Source: Sphingomonas koreensis (GTDB lineage Bacteria > Pseudomonadota > Alphaproteobacteria > Sphingomonadales > Sphingomonadaceae). Taken from it: a stretch of DNA of 64,000 nucleotides. The stretch spans positions 868,001 to 932,000 of the forward strand of contig RCZF01000001.1 of the NCBI GenBank assembly GCA_006438735.1, read 5' to 3'. Made by a program: the position numbers and the translations under genes. The notes below the pieces were generated by a model. The model worked only from the letters and a program-made list of their open reading frames with translations. It was not told the origin of the DNA and ran no database searches. Shown piece by piece: positions 56,857-64,000 of this stretch; position 1 is the first letter of the stretch; the number at the start of each line of letters is the position of its first letter.

Positions 56857-57782
56857 ATCCTTCCTGGCACGACAAGCTGATCGGTGGCTTCAAGCGCACG
56901 TCGGACCGGCTGGTCGGCAATCTCGCCGGGCTCGGGCTTGGCCGGCTCGATGAGGCGCAGCTCGACGAGATCGAAGAGGCGCTGATCGCCTCCGATCTTG
57001 GCCCGCAGACTGCCGCCCGCGTGCGCGCCAGGCTCGCCGACACGCCGGTCGAGCGCAATCTGGAAGAGCTCGGCATCCGCCTGATCGTCGCCGAGGAAAT
57101 CGAGAAGGTGCTGGCGACGGTCGCCAAGCCGATCGAGATCGAAGCCTTCCCGCGCCCGCAGGTGATGCTCGTCATTGGCGTCAATGGCTCGGGCAAGACG
57201 ACGACGATCGCCAAGCTCGCCAATTGGCTGACCGACGAGGATTACTCGGTGATGCTCGTCGCCGGCGACACCTTCCGTGCGGCCGCGATCGGCCAGCTCA
57301 AGGTGTGGGCCGATCGCATCGGCGTCCCGATCGTCTCGGGTGAGCAAGGCGCCGACGCCGCCGGCCTTGTCTATGAAGGCGTCAAGCGCGGCACCGCGCA
57401 GGGCACCGACGTGCTGATCGTCGATACCGCGGGACGCCTGCAGAACCGGCGCGAGCTGATGGACGAATTGTCCAAGATCCGCCGCGTGCTCGGTCGGCTG
57501 AACCCGGCCGCGCCGCACGACATCGTGCTGGTGCTCGATGCGACCACCGGCCAGAACGCGCTGTCGCAGATCGAGGTGTTCAAGGAGCTTGCCGGCGTCA
57601 CCGGCCTGGTGATGACCAAGCTCGACGGCACCGCGCGCGGCGGCGTGCTGGTCGCCGCGGCGGAGAAATACGGCTTGCCGATCCATGCGATCGGCGTGGG
57701 CGAGCAGATCGGCGACTTGCGCCCGTTCGACGCCAAGGAAGTCGCGCGGATCATCGCCGGCGTGGAGAGTGTGCGTAAATGA
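56853..57782 (+). CDS. ftsY: Signal recognition particle receptor FtsY
   Basis: A 309-residue SRP receptor. The NG domains contain GVNGSGKTTTIAKLANWL, AGDTFRAAAIGQL, VDTAGRLQNRRELMDEL and TKLDGTARGGVLV, and GVGEQIGDLRPFDA closes the G domain. The acidic A domain common in E. coli is missing, as in many alphaproteobacteria, so membrane association relies on the N-terminal helix. Overlaps at both ends tie it to mtaB and yciB. Confidence 0.96.
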   Translation: MNPSWHDKLIGGFKRTSDRLVGNLAGLGLGRLDEAQLDEIEEALIASDLGPQTAARVRARLADTPVERNLEELGIRLIVAEEIEKVLATVAKPIEIEAFPRPQVMLVIGVNGSGKTTTIAKLANWLTDEDYSVMLVAGDTFRAAAIGQLKVWADRIGVPIVSGEQGADAAGLVYEGVKRGTAQGTDVLIVDTAGRLQNRRELMDELSKIRRVLGRLNPAAPHDIVLVLDATTGQNALSQIEVFKELAGVTGLVMTKLDGTARGGVLVAAAEKYGLPIHAIGVGEQIGDLRPFDAKEVARIIAGVESVRK

Positions 57783-58399
57783 GTGACGTCCCCGCAGCGA
57801 CGACGGCCAAGCAGCCCAATCCCGGCCTCAGCCTGGCGCTCGATTACGGCCCGCTGATCGTCTTCTTCCTCGCCTACAAATTCGCCAATGTGTTCGTCGG
57901 CACGACCGCCTTCATGGCGGCGATCGTGATCGCGGTGGTCGTTTCCAAGCTGCGGCTCGGCCGCGTCTCGCCGATGTTGTGGATCTCGGCGATCCTGGTG
58001 GTCGGCTTCGGCGGCATGACGCTGTACCTCCACGATCCCAAATACATTCAGATCAAGCCGACGGTGATCTACGCGCTGCTGTCGGCATTGCTGTTCGGCG
58101 GGCTGTTCACCGGCCGGCCGCTGCTTAAATATGTCCTCGAGGTCGGCTATCAGGGGTTAACCGATCGCGGCTGGATGCTGCTCTCGCGGAACTGGGCGAT
58201 CTATTTCCTTGCCCTCGCGGTCGCCAACGAAGTGCTGCGCGCCTCGGTCGATTTCGATACCTGGCTGACGATCAAGGTGTGGGGCGTGACCGCGCTGTCG
58301 CTGGCGTTCGGCGCCGCCAACCTGCCGATGCTGATGCGCCACGGCCTCGATCCCGCCGCCAAGAGCGACGCGGTGACGGACAAGCCGGTCGAGGGCTGA
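57779..58399 (+). CDS. yciB: Septation protein A / YciB-family inner-membrane protein
   Basis: A 206-residue protein with about six hydrophobic segments. It includes LDYGPLIVFFLAYKFA near the start, KPTVIYALLSALLFGGLFTGRPLLKYVL in the middle, and GWMLLSRNWAIYFLALAVANEVLRASVDFDTWLTIKVWG. These identify the YciB/IspZ family, which affects septation and envelope integrity. It overlaps ftsY as ATGA. Confidence 0.92.
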   Translation: MSDVPAATTAKQPNPGLSLALDYGPLIVFFLAYKFANVFVGTTAFMAAIVIAVVVSKLRLGRVSPMLWISAILVVGFGGMTLYLHDPKYIQIKPTVIYALLSALLFGGLFTGRPLLKYVLEVGYQGLTDRGWMLLSRNWAIYFLALAVANEVLRASVDFDTWLTIKVWGVTALSLAFGAANLPMLMRHGLDPAAKSDAVTDKPVEG

Positions 58400-58405
58400 A
58401 CCGTC

Positions 58406-58426
58406 ATGCCGGACTTTTTCCGGCAT
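58406..58426. terminator. Hairpin after yciB
   Basis: ATGCCGGA (58406-58413) and its inverse (58419-58426) form a perfect 8-base stem with a CTTTT loop, seven bases after the yciB stop. It resembles another dispersed sphingomonad repeat and probably ends the mtaB-ftsY-yciB transcript. Confidence 0.55.
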
Positions 58427-58490
58427 CCACCGCACCCCGATGACAGCCCTATCGAAGGCTGCCGCTATCAGCCCAGCAACGACCCCATCG

Positions 58491-58560
58491 CGTCATCCCC
58501 GCGAAAGCGGGGACCCATCACCTGCCGTACGAGATGGGTCCCCGCCTTCGCGGGGATGAC
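58491..58560. repeat. Second copy of the GTCATCCCCGCGAAAGCGGGG repeat
   Basis: Arms 58492-58519 and 58533-58560 are inverse copies with one mismatch in 28 bases and a 13-base spacer. The sequence is closely related to the copy inside mtaB at 56743-56833, but this one is intergenic, between yciB and sodB. Confidence 0.9.
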
Positions 58561-58606
58561 AGGAGTGGACGGTGCCAATGTGCGAACGTGCAACCGCGCG
58601 CCCAAC

Positions 58607-58633
58607 AAAAAGGGCCGCGGTTTCCCGGAGCCC
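58607..58633 (-). terminator. Terminator downstream of sodB
   Basis: On the reverse strand, GGGC-TC-CGG-GAAA-CCG-CG-GCCC (58633 down to 58612) folds into a stem with a GNRA tetraloop and one mismatch, followed by five T residues at 58611-58607. It lies 23 bases after the sodB stop. Confidence 0.75.
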
Positions 58634-58656
58634 CTCTCGCTCGTTGGCCCGGAGCC

Positions 58657-59265
58657 TCAGCCCCTGGCGCTCTCGAAGCGTTTTCCGGCCTCGTCCCAAT
58701 TCACCACATCCCACCACGCCTTCAGATAGGCCGCGCGGTCGTTGCGATAGGTGAGATAGTAAGCGTGCTCCCACACGTCGTTGCCCAGAACGGGCGTGCC
58801 CTTCTCCTTGGCGTCGTCCATCAGCGGGTTGTCCTGATTGGGCGTCGACGTGACCTTGAGCTTGCCCGATCCATCGGCGATCAACCACGCCCAGCCCGAT
58901 CCGAACTGACCCGCACCCTTGCCGTTGAACTCGTCCTTCAGCTTGTCGAGCCCGCCGAATTCGGCGATCGCGTCGGCAAGCTTGCCCGACGGCTGGCCGC
59001 CGCCCGGCGCCATGATCTTCCAGAAAAAATCGTGGTTCCAATAGCCACCGCCATTGTTGCGGACCAGCGGCGGCTGTGACGAGATCATCCCGAGGATATC
59101 GTCGATCGACTTGCCGGCCAGCTTGGGGTCCTTCTCGACACCTTCGTTTAGCTTGTCGGTATAGGCCTTGTGATGCTTGTCGTGATGGAGCTTCATCGTC
59201 TCTTCGTTGATGGTCGGCTCCAGCGCGTCATATCCATAAGGCAGCGGCGGCAGTTCGAAAGCCAT
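58657..59265 (-). CDS. sodB: Superoxide dismutase, Fe/Mn type
   Basis: A 202-residue SOD. LPYGYDALEPTINEETMKLHHDKHHKAY supplies the first His ligand, and NNGGGYWNHDFFW the second. GSGWAWLI and the late GNDVWEHAYYLTYRNDRAAYL supply the Asp/His region; the DVWEHAYYL form with Ala suggests the Fe-type subgroup. No signal peptide, so cytoplasmic. Confidence 0.96.
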   Translation of the reverse strand: MAFELPPLPYGYDALEPTINEETMKLHHDKHHKAYTDKLNEGVEKDPKLAGKSIDDILGMISSQPPLVRNNGGGYWNHDFFWKIMAPGGGQPSGKLADAIAEFGGLDKLKDEFNGKGAGQFGSGWAWLIADGSGKLKVTSTPNQDNPLMDDAKEKGTPVLGNDVWEHAYYLTYRNDRAAYLKAWWDVVNWDEAGKRFESARG

Positions 59266-59363
59266 GGCTCGTCTCCTGATCTGGTTTGGGGTCGCTTAGG
59301 CAACGCCGGGACCAGCCAAATGGGTCCGCGAAAGTCGTTACGCAACCGATCGAAGGTGAGAAA

Positions 59364-60392
<1,029 letters not shown>

Positions 60393-60411
60393 CCCCATCC
60401 CTTGGCGCGAT

Positions 60412-60428
60412 TTGCCAATTGTTGGCAA
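60412..60428. promoter_or_regulatory. PspF upstream-activating palindrome
   Basis: TTGCCAA and TTGGCAA flank a TTG centre: a perfect 7-base inverted repeat about 70 bases upstream of the -24 element and 20 bases from the pspF start. A weaker related element (TGTT-N5-AACA, 60439-60451) follows. Position suits enhancer binding and pspF autocontrol. Confidence 0.65.
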
Positions 60429-60481
60429 CAACAAAGTGTGTTGCTCGAACAAACACCGCCGATTTCGGCCGTTTTTTAAAT

Positions 60482-60497
60482 TGGCACGGGTCCTGCA
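60482..60497 (+). promoter_or_regulatory. Sigma-54 (-24/-12) promoter of the psp operon
   Basis: TGGCACG, four bases, then CTGCA gives the GG-N10-GC spacing of sigma-54 promoters; the -24 half is a perfect match to the consensus. It lies 63 bases upstream of the micropeptide start and faces away from pspF, whose product needs exactly this promoter class. Confidence 0.85.
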
Positions 60498-60559
60498 AAA
60501 TATCCTGCAAGCCCGCCAATCAAGGCGGACCACCAGATCGAAATTTCAGGGAGGTCATC

Positions 60560-60688
60560 ATGTTCAAGTTCGAAGCCGCCGGCCGCACCCTCGCCGCCCT
60601 CGCCGCCACCGCGCTCGTCAGCTCGGTGTTCATGCTTGGTGCGCTTGGCCCCGCCGTCGGGCATATTGCCGCAGGCGCCGTCGCCTGA
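60560..60688 (+). CDS. 42-residue membrane micropeptide at the head of the psp operon
   Basis: A 42-codon frame (MFKFEAAGRTLAALAATALV...) preceded by a strong AGGGAGG site. It has a short charged N-terminus, then one hydrophobic helix rich in Ala/Leu/Val and no charged residue afterwards. It is the first gene downstream of the sigma-54 promoter. A perfect 11-base hairpin separates it from pspA. I do not recognise a family; it might anchor or modulate PspA or the other Psp membrane proteins. Confidence 0.65.
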   Translation: MFKFEAAGRTLAALAATALVSSVFMLGALGPAVGHIAAGAVA

Positions 60689-60694
60689 TCGGCA

Positions 60695-60726
60695 GCCGGG
60701 GCGGCACTCCCTTGCGCCGCCCCGGC
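60695..60726 (+). other. Perfect 11-base hairpin between the micropeptide and pspA
   Basis: GCCGGGGCGGC (60695-60705) and its inverse (60716-60726) with a 10-base loop lie in the 64-base gap. No T-run follows, so it is unlikely to terminate fully. It could protect the upstream mRNA end or limit read-through, adjusting PspA against the micropeptide. Confidence 0.65.
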
Positions 60727-60752
60727 ACCCCCATCTGACCCAGGAGCACATA

Positions 60753-61421
60753 ATGGGCATTTTCTCCCGCACTCGAGACATCATCGCCGCCAACGTCACC
60801 GACCTGCTCGACAAGGCCGAAGACCCGGCCAAGATGATCCGCATGATCATCCTCGAGATGGAGGAGACTTTGGTCGAGGTCCGCGCGTCCGCCGCGCGCA
60901 CCATCGCCGACCAGAAGGAGATGCGCCGCCACATCGCCAAGCTCGACAAGCTCCAGGAGAATTGGACCGAGAAGGCCGAACTGGCGCTGTCGAAGGATCG
61001 TGAAGATCTCGCCAAGGCCGCGCTGCTCGAACGTCAGAAGGCCGCCGACATGAGCGAGCAGCTGCAGAGCGAGATCGGCGTGCTCGACGATGCGCTGCGC
61101 GCCTCGGAAGAGGATATCGCCAAGCTGCAGACCAAGCTGCGTGAAGCGCGCAGCCGGCAGAACACGATCATGACGCGGCTCGAATCGGCCAACAATCGGG
61201 TGCGCCTGCGCGAAGTCTATAACGGCCCCAAGACGCAGGACGCCTTCTCGCGCTTCGATGTCCTCGAGCGCCGCGTCGATCTGGCCGAGGGCCATGCCGA
61301 TGCGCTGTCGCTCGGCGGCCCGAAGAAGACGCTCGACGAGGAAATCGCCGAGCTCAAGTCGAGCGACAAGGTCGACGCCGATCTCGCCGAGCTCAAGGCG
61401 CGCCTGAAGAAGGAATCTTGA
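60753..61421 (+). CDS. pspA: Phage shock protein A (PspA/IM30 family)
   Basis: A 222-residue coiled-coil ESCRT-III-like membrane-stress protein. MGIFSRTRDIIAANVTDLLDKAEDPAKMIRMIILEMEETL is the amphipathic/helix 1 signature, and VRLREVYNGPKTQDAFSRFDVLERRVD follows the long coiled coil. PspA binds PspF to repress the operon and moves to damaged membrane. The start has AGGAG nearby. It leads into pspB one base after its stop. Confidence 0.96.
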   Translation: MGIFSRTRDIIAANVTDLLDKAEDPAKMIRMIILEMEETLVEVRASAARTIADQKEMRRHIAKLDKLQENWTEKAELALSKDREDLAKAALLERQKAADMSEQLQSEIGVLDDALRASEEDIAKLQTKLREARSRQNTIMTRLESANNRVRLREVYNGPKTQDAFSRFDVLERRVDLAEGHADALSLGGPKKTLDEEIAELKSSDKVDADLAELKARLKKES

Positions 61422-61422
61422 G

Positions 61423-61713
61423 ATGGACGACTTTTTCTCGATCGGCGTGCCGGTCGTTGCGATCTTCCTCGGGCTGCCGTGGATCATCTTCCACTACATA
61501 ACCAAGTGGAAGCAGGCGCCGCGGATGACCAACGAAGACGAGAACCTGCTGGATGAGATGTATAATCTCGCCCGCCGGCTCGAGGACCGCCTCAACACAG
61601 TCGAGCGGATCGTCGCCGCCGATCATCCCGACTGGAAGCCGCTGCCGCCCGCCAACGAACCCGTCGAAACCTATCAGTCTTTCGAGACCTTCGAACGCAC
61701 CAGGAGGAACTGA
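61423..61713 (+). CDS. pspB: PspB-like envelope-stress membrane protein
   Basis: A 96-residue PspB. One N-terminal membrane helix (GVPVVAIFLGLPWIIFHYI) is followed by a cytoplasmic coiled coil. That part includes LLDEMYNLARRLEDRLNTVERIVAADHPDWKP, where ERIVAADHPDW is the PspB hallmark. It would sense stress with PspC and release PspA from PspF. Its stop shares one base with the pspC start. Confidence 0.92.
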   Translation: MDDFFSIGVPVVAIFLGLPWIIFHYITKWKQAPRMTNEDENLLDEMYNLARRLEDRLNTVERIVAADHPDWKPLPPANEPVETYQSFETFERTRRN

Positions 61714-62090
61714 TGTCCGCCAGCCGCACCCAATTCTATCTCGATAAGCAGAACGCCAAATGGAAGGGCGTCTGCGCCGGGATCGCCGATTACACCGGAC
61801 TCGACGTCACCCTCGTCCGCGTCGGTATGGTTTTGCTCACCTGGGTGACCAGCGGCGTGATGCTGCTGGGCTATATCGCCGCCGCCTGGCTCGCACCGCG
61901 CAAGCCGATCGGGCTCTATCAATCGGAAGACAACGCGAAATTCTGGCAAGGCGTGCGCAGCAATCCCAAGCGCTCGACCGCCGAGGTGCGCTCCAAGTTC
62001 CGCGACATCGACCGCCGGCTCGCCGACATCGAGCTGATGTACACCAGCCGCAACACGCGGCTCGCCGACGAGATCGACAGCCTGCGCTGA
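61713..62090 (+). CDS. pspC: PspC-domain envelope-stress protein
   Basis: A 125-residue PspC. The N-terminal part reads KWKGVCAGIADYTGLDVTLVRVGMVLL with a following membrane helix (TWVTSGVMLLGYIAAAWLA). The C-terminal 50 residues form a coiled coil, RDIDRRLADIELMYTSRNTRLADEIDSLR. That tail resembles the C-terminal motif of the downstream small proteins (LERI-TD...EIDxLR), which suggests they associate with it. Confidence 0.92.
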   Translation: MSASRTQFYLDKQNAKWKGVCAGIADYTGLDVTLVRVGMVLLTWVTSGVMLLGYIAAAWLAPRKPIGLYQSEDNAKFWQGVRSNPKRSTAEVRSKFRDIDRRLADIELMYTSRNTRLADEIDSLR

Positions 62091-62118
62091 AATCGCGGGG
62101 GCGAAAGGGAGGAATACA

Positions 62119-62493
62119 ATGGACAGTGGACAAATCTTCGTCCTGGCGATCATCGCGATCTCGACCATCGGCGGCATCGTCTCGATGAAGATCCGCGCGC
62201 AGCACGGCTATCCGATCGACGATCGCCACGGCCGCCGCGCGATGCGCCGCGGGCGCCATCCGATCGGCATGATGATGAACGGCATGTTCGGCGGCTATGG
62301 GCGCTACGATCGCGACGACGATCAACATGATCCCGCCGCGAGCCGCAAGATCGAGTTGCTGTCGAGCGAGAACGAACGGCTGACCGGCCAGATCGGCCGG
62401 CTCGAGGAGCGGCTGCGCGTGCTCGAACGCATCGCCACCGATCCCGCCGAGCGCACCGCGCGCGAAATCGATGCGCTGCGCGACCGCGATTGA
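62119..62493 (+). CDS. Psp-associated small membrane/coiled-coil protein 1
   Basis: A 124-residue protein. The N-terminal membrane helix (IFVLAIIAISTIGGIVSM) is followed by a Gly/Met/His/Arg-rich linker and an acidic stretch. A coiled coil then runs SENERLTGQIGRLEERLRVLERIATD and the ending is REIDALRD. It matches the C-terminal halves of the next four proteins. GGGAGG-type ribosome-binding sites precede it. It resembles PspB in layout but has no named family that I recognise. Confidence 0.8.
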   Translation: MDSGQIFVLAIIAISTIGGIVSMKIRAQHGYPIDDRHGRRAMRRGRHPIGMMMNGMFGGYGRYDRDDDQHDPAASRKIELLSSENERLTGQIGRLEERLRVLERIATDPAERTAREIDALRDRD

Positions 62494-62505
62494 GGGAGAC
62501 GACAC

Positions 62506-62772
62506 ATGCCACCTGAAATCGCTTTCTTCTTCGGCCTGGTGTTCGGCGTCGTCGCCACACTGATCCTGCAATGGATGGGCCGCCGCAAGGTCCGCAAGGC
62601 GCTCGCCGAACTGAGCGCCGGCACCGCCGCCCGCTTCGACCGCGAAAAGGAGCAGCAGTCGCTGCAGATCGATTATCTCAAGGATCGCCTCGCGGTGCTC
62701 GAACGCATCACGATCGATCCCGGCCACCGCACCGCGCGCGAGATCGATGCGCTGCGCGACGTGACCAACTGA
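62506..62772 (+). CDS. Psp-associated small membrane/coiled-coil protein 2
   Basis: An 88-residue protein. The membrane helix IAFFFGLVFGVVATLILQWM is followed by a short basic patch and the coiled coil REKEQQSLQIDYLKDRLAVLERITID. The ending PGHRTAREIDALRD is nearly the same as protein 1 (ERTAREIDALRD). It starts 12 bases after the stop of protein 1 with GGGAGACG upstream. Confidence 0.8.
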   Translation: MPPEIAFFFGLVFGVVATLILQWMGRRKVRKALAELSAGTAARFDREKEQQSLQIDYLKDRLAVLERITIDPGHRTAREIDALRDVTN

Positions 62773-62784
62773 GGAGCCGAAGCA

Positions 62785-63105
62785 ATGGACGCAGCAGAAA
62801 TCCTCATGCGGGTCGGCCCGTTGATCGTGATGGTCACACTTATCGGCGTCGTCGGCTGGATGTTCACCACCTGGCTCCGCATCAAGAACGGCTATCCGCT
62901 CGACGGCGCCTGGGGCCAGGCAATCTATCCCAAGGCGACCAATGAAACGACCGAGCGCGTCAAGCTGCTCAGCCAGGAAAACGCCCAGCTGCGCGCCGAG
63001 ATCGGCTCGATCAAAGATCGGCTCGCCAATGTCGAGCGGATCGTCACCGACAGCGGCACGCTGCTCGATCAGCAGATCGAGCGGCTGCGCGGCCCGGCCA
63101 AATAA
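62785..63105 (+). CDS. Psp-associated small membrane/coiled-coil protein 3
   Basis: A 106-residue protein. The membrane helix is VGPLIVMVTLIGVVGWMFTTW. A linker with KNGYPLDGAWGQ recalls the HGYPIDD segment of protein 1. The coiled coil is LLSQENAQLRAEIGSIKDRLANVERIVTDSG with a QQIERLRG ending. VERIVTD is the closest of the set to PspB VERIVAA. It starts 12 bases after protein 2. Confidence 0.8.
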   Translation: MDAAEILMRVGPLIVMVTLIGVVGWMFTTWLRIKNGYPLDGAWGQAIYPKATNETTERVKLLSQENAQLRAEIGSIKDRLANVERIVTDSGTLLDQQIERLRGPAK

Positions 63106-63117
63106 GGAAACGACAGT

Positions 63118-63381
63118 ATGGACCCGCTCATCATCCCGGTCATCGCGCTGTGCATCCCGATCGTCGCGCTGATCGGCTCGCTGATCGTCAAGCCGTGGCT
63201 CGCCCACCGCGAGAAGCAGATGGAGATCGAATCGCGCATGGTCGCGGAAAAAGCCGCGCAATATGCGGCCCAGACAGAGCGGCTCGAACAACGCGTTCGC
63301 GTGCTGGAGCGGATCGCCACCGACAAGGGGGTCGATGTGTCGGACGAAATCGATCGACTGCGCGATACGCCGCTCAATTGA
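63118..63381 (+). CDS. Psp-associated small membrane/coiled-coil protein 4
   Basis: An 87-residue protein. The membrane helix is IIPVIALCIPIVALIGSLIV. The coiled coil is KQMEIESRMVAEKAAQYAAQTERLEQRVRVLERIATDKG and the ending is SDEIDRLRD. It follows protein 3 by 12 bases. Similar spacing in every gap supports one operon with recurrent duplication. Confidence 0.8.
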   Translation: MDPLIIPVIALCIPIVALIGSLIVKPWLAHREKQMEIESRMVAEKAAQYAAQTERLEQRVRVLERIATDKGVDVSDEIDRLRDTPLN

Positions 63382-63406
63382 GCCGCCAGGAATCAGGAGA
63401 CGGAAT

Positions 63407-63661
63407 GTGAACAGTGGTGAGTTGATGGTGGTCCTGATCGTGGCGATCGTGATCGTCGGCAGGATCATCCAGGCCAATATCCGCGCCGGCCATACGCGCA
63501 AAGGCGCGGATGACGCCGCCGAGACGGTGGAGAACCGCCAGCTTCGCGGCGAAGTACAGACGCTCAAGGAGCGCATCGCCGTGCTCGAACGGCTGGCGAC
63601 CGACGACAACAGCAGCGCCCGGCTCGATCGCGAGATCGAAAAACTGCGCGACCGTAGCTGA
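63407..63661 (+). CDS. Psp-associated small membrane/coiled-coil protein 5
   Basis: An 84-residue protein from a GTG start, with AGGAGA six bases upstream. The membrane helix is ELMVVLIVAIVIVGRIIQ and the coiled coil is ETVENRQLRGEVQTLKERIAVLERLATDDN; the ending is DREIEKLRD. An ATG two bases earlier leads immediately to a stop, which supports GTG. An in-frame ATG at 63425 is an alternative. Confidence 0.75.
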   Translation: MNSGELMVVLIVAIVIVGRIIQANIRAGHTRKGADDAAETVENRQLRGEVQTLKERIAVLERLATDDNSSARLDREIEKLRDRS

Positions 63662-63674
63662 AAGGAACCATGTC

Positions 63675-63914
63675 ATGATGGACCCGAGCTTCTACCTCAC
63701 CATCGCCGCGGCCGCGCTCGGCGGCCTCACCATCGTCGTCTATGCGACGCTCACCGGCTGGCGCGGCTGGCTCCAGCTCAAGCAGCAGGAGCTCGATCGC
63801 CACGGCGAGCCGCGCGATCACCCCGTGCCCAATGCCACCGCGCGGATCGAGATCGCCGATCTCAAGGAACGCATCCGCAAGCTCGAGGCGATCGCCGCCG
63901 GGGTGGACCTGTAA
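63675..63914 (+). CDS. Psp-associated small membrane/coiled-coil protein 6
   Basis: A 79-residue protein. The membrane helix is FYLTIAAAALGGLTIVVYATL. A KQQELDRHGEP linker follows, then the coiled coil ARIEIADLKERIRKLEAIAAGVDL. It keeps the LKERIRKLE part but lacks the EIDxLRD ending, so it is the most divergent of the set. Stop at 63914; SufE begins 26 bases later. Confidence 0.75.
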   Translation: MMDPSFYLTIAAAALGGLTIVVYATLTGWRGWLQLKQQELDRHGEPRDHPVPNATARIEIADLKERIRKLEAIAAGVDL

Positions 63915-63939
63915 GGCCCGCCCCTGCTAGCGGCGGCGC

Positions 63940-64000
63940 ATGACCCGCCTCACCGATCTGCAGGACGAATATGATTTCCTCGACGCCGACGATCGCTACC
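63940..64000 (+). CDS. sufE: SufE-family cysteine desulfuration protein, cut by the right edge
   Basis: Twenty codons are present: MTRLTDLQDEYDFLDADDRY. The L-x2-L...DDRY start is typical of SufE, which accepts sulfur from SufS for iron-sulfur cluster assembly. The rest is outside the window, so the call rests on the N-terminus and is provisional. Confidence 0.6.
   Translation, partial: MTRLTDLQDEYDFLDADDRY

Noticed and set aside
61837..63609. A 590-codon open frame on the reverse strand across the psp accessory genes
   Set aside because: It is antisense to six compact genes that have membrane helices, ribosome-binding sites and a shared motif. Its own product is low-complexity and resembles no family; long antisense frames are expected at this GC content.

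Overview
The window is high-GC chromosomal DNA of an alphaproteobacterium, most likely a sphingomonad (Sphingomonas or a close relative). The support is the gene order and the products: an alphaproteobacterial AddAB pair, a DivL-like Tyr-substituted histidine kinase next to tsaE-amgK-murU, large TonB-dependent receptors, a sulfite-reduction cluster with DUF2849 and DUF934, a CC0125-type lipoprotein, and short palindromic repeats typical of that group. Genes are packed tightly. Many neighbours overlap by ATGA, and no gene-free stretch exceeds about 260 bases. I see no rRNA, tRNA, CRISPR array, insertion sequence or prophage.

Layout. 1-2796: a reverse-strand GH130 glycosidase/phosphorylase cut by the window edge, an SDR oxidoreductase and an alpha/beta hydrolase. 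2834-5691: selO and an astD-type dehydrogenase. 5821-9791: a tightly overlapping assimilatory sulfate-reduction operon (siroheme methyltransferase, DUF2849, sulfite reductase, DUF934, cysH). 9855-12297: a Kef-type antiporter and a lipoprotein. 12448-17827: secA, two small secreted proteins, argJ and a VapD-like protein. 17916-29275: one long reverse-strand series running divL, tsaE, amgK, murU, addB, addA, trxA. This combines cell-cycle control, peptidoglycan recycling and recombinational repair.

29503-34337 is a TonB-dependent receptor with a TPR-sulfotransferase. It is visibly richer in A/T than its surroundings and looks like a cargo insertion between divL and ahcY. 34390-46891 holds mostly housekeeping genes: ahcY, yqgE, a peroxiredoxin, amn, a compact operon of two GFA proteins with a DsbA/GST-kappa-like protein and a hydrolase, asd, a DUF418 membrane protein and an S9 peptidase. 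47026-53083 contains the classical ffh-rpsP-rimM-trmD-rplS ribosomal/SRP series, interrupted by a vapBC toxin-antitoxin pair and an oppositely oriented thioredoxin-reductase-like gene. 53310-59265 holds a GGDEF/EAL protein, a DUF924 protein, mtaB, ftsY, yciB and sodB.

The last 4.6 kb (59364-63914) is the most unusual part. It is a phage-shock (Psp) locus with a divergent sigma-54 activator (pspF), a recognisable -24/-12 promoter with an upstream palindrome, a 42-residue membrane micropeptide, and pspA, pspB and pspC. Six further small genes follow in tandem. Each encodes an N-terminal membrane segment followed by a coiled coil ending in a recurrent 'LERIxTD...EIDxLRD' type motif. That motif is also visible in the tail of PspC and in part in PspB. 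This looks like a lineage-specific expansion of PspB-like subunits in the envelope-stress machinery and is my main candidate for an undescribed system. A SufE gene begins at the right edge.
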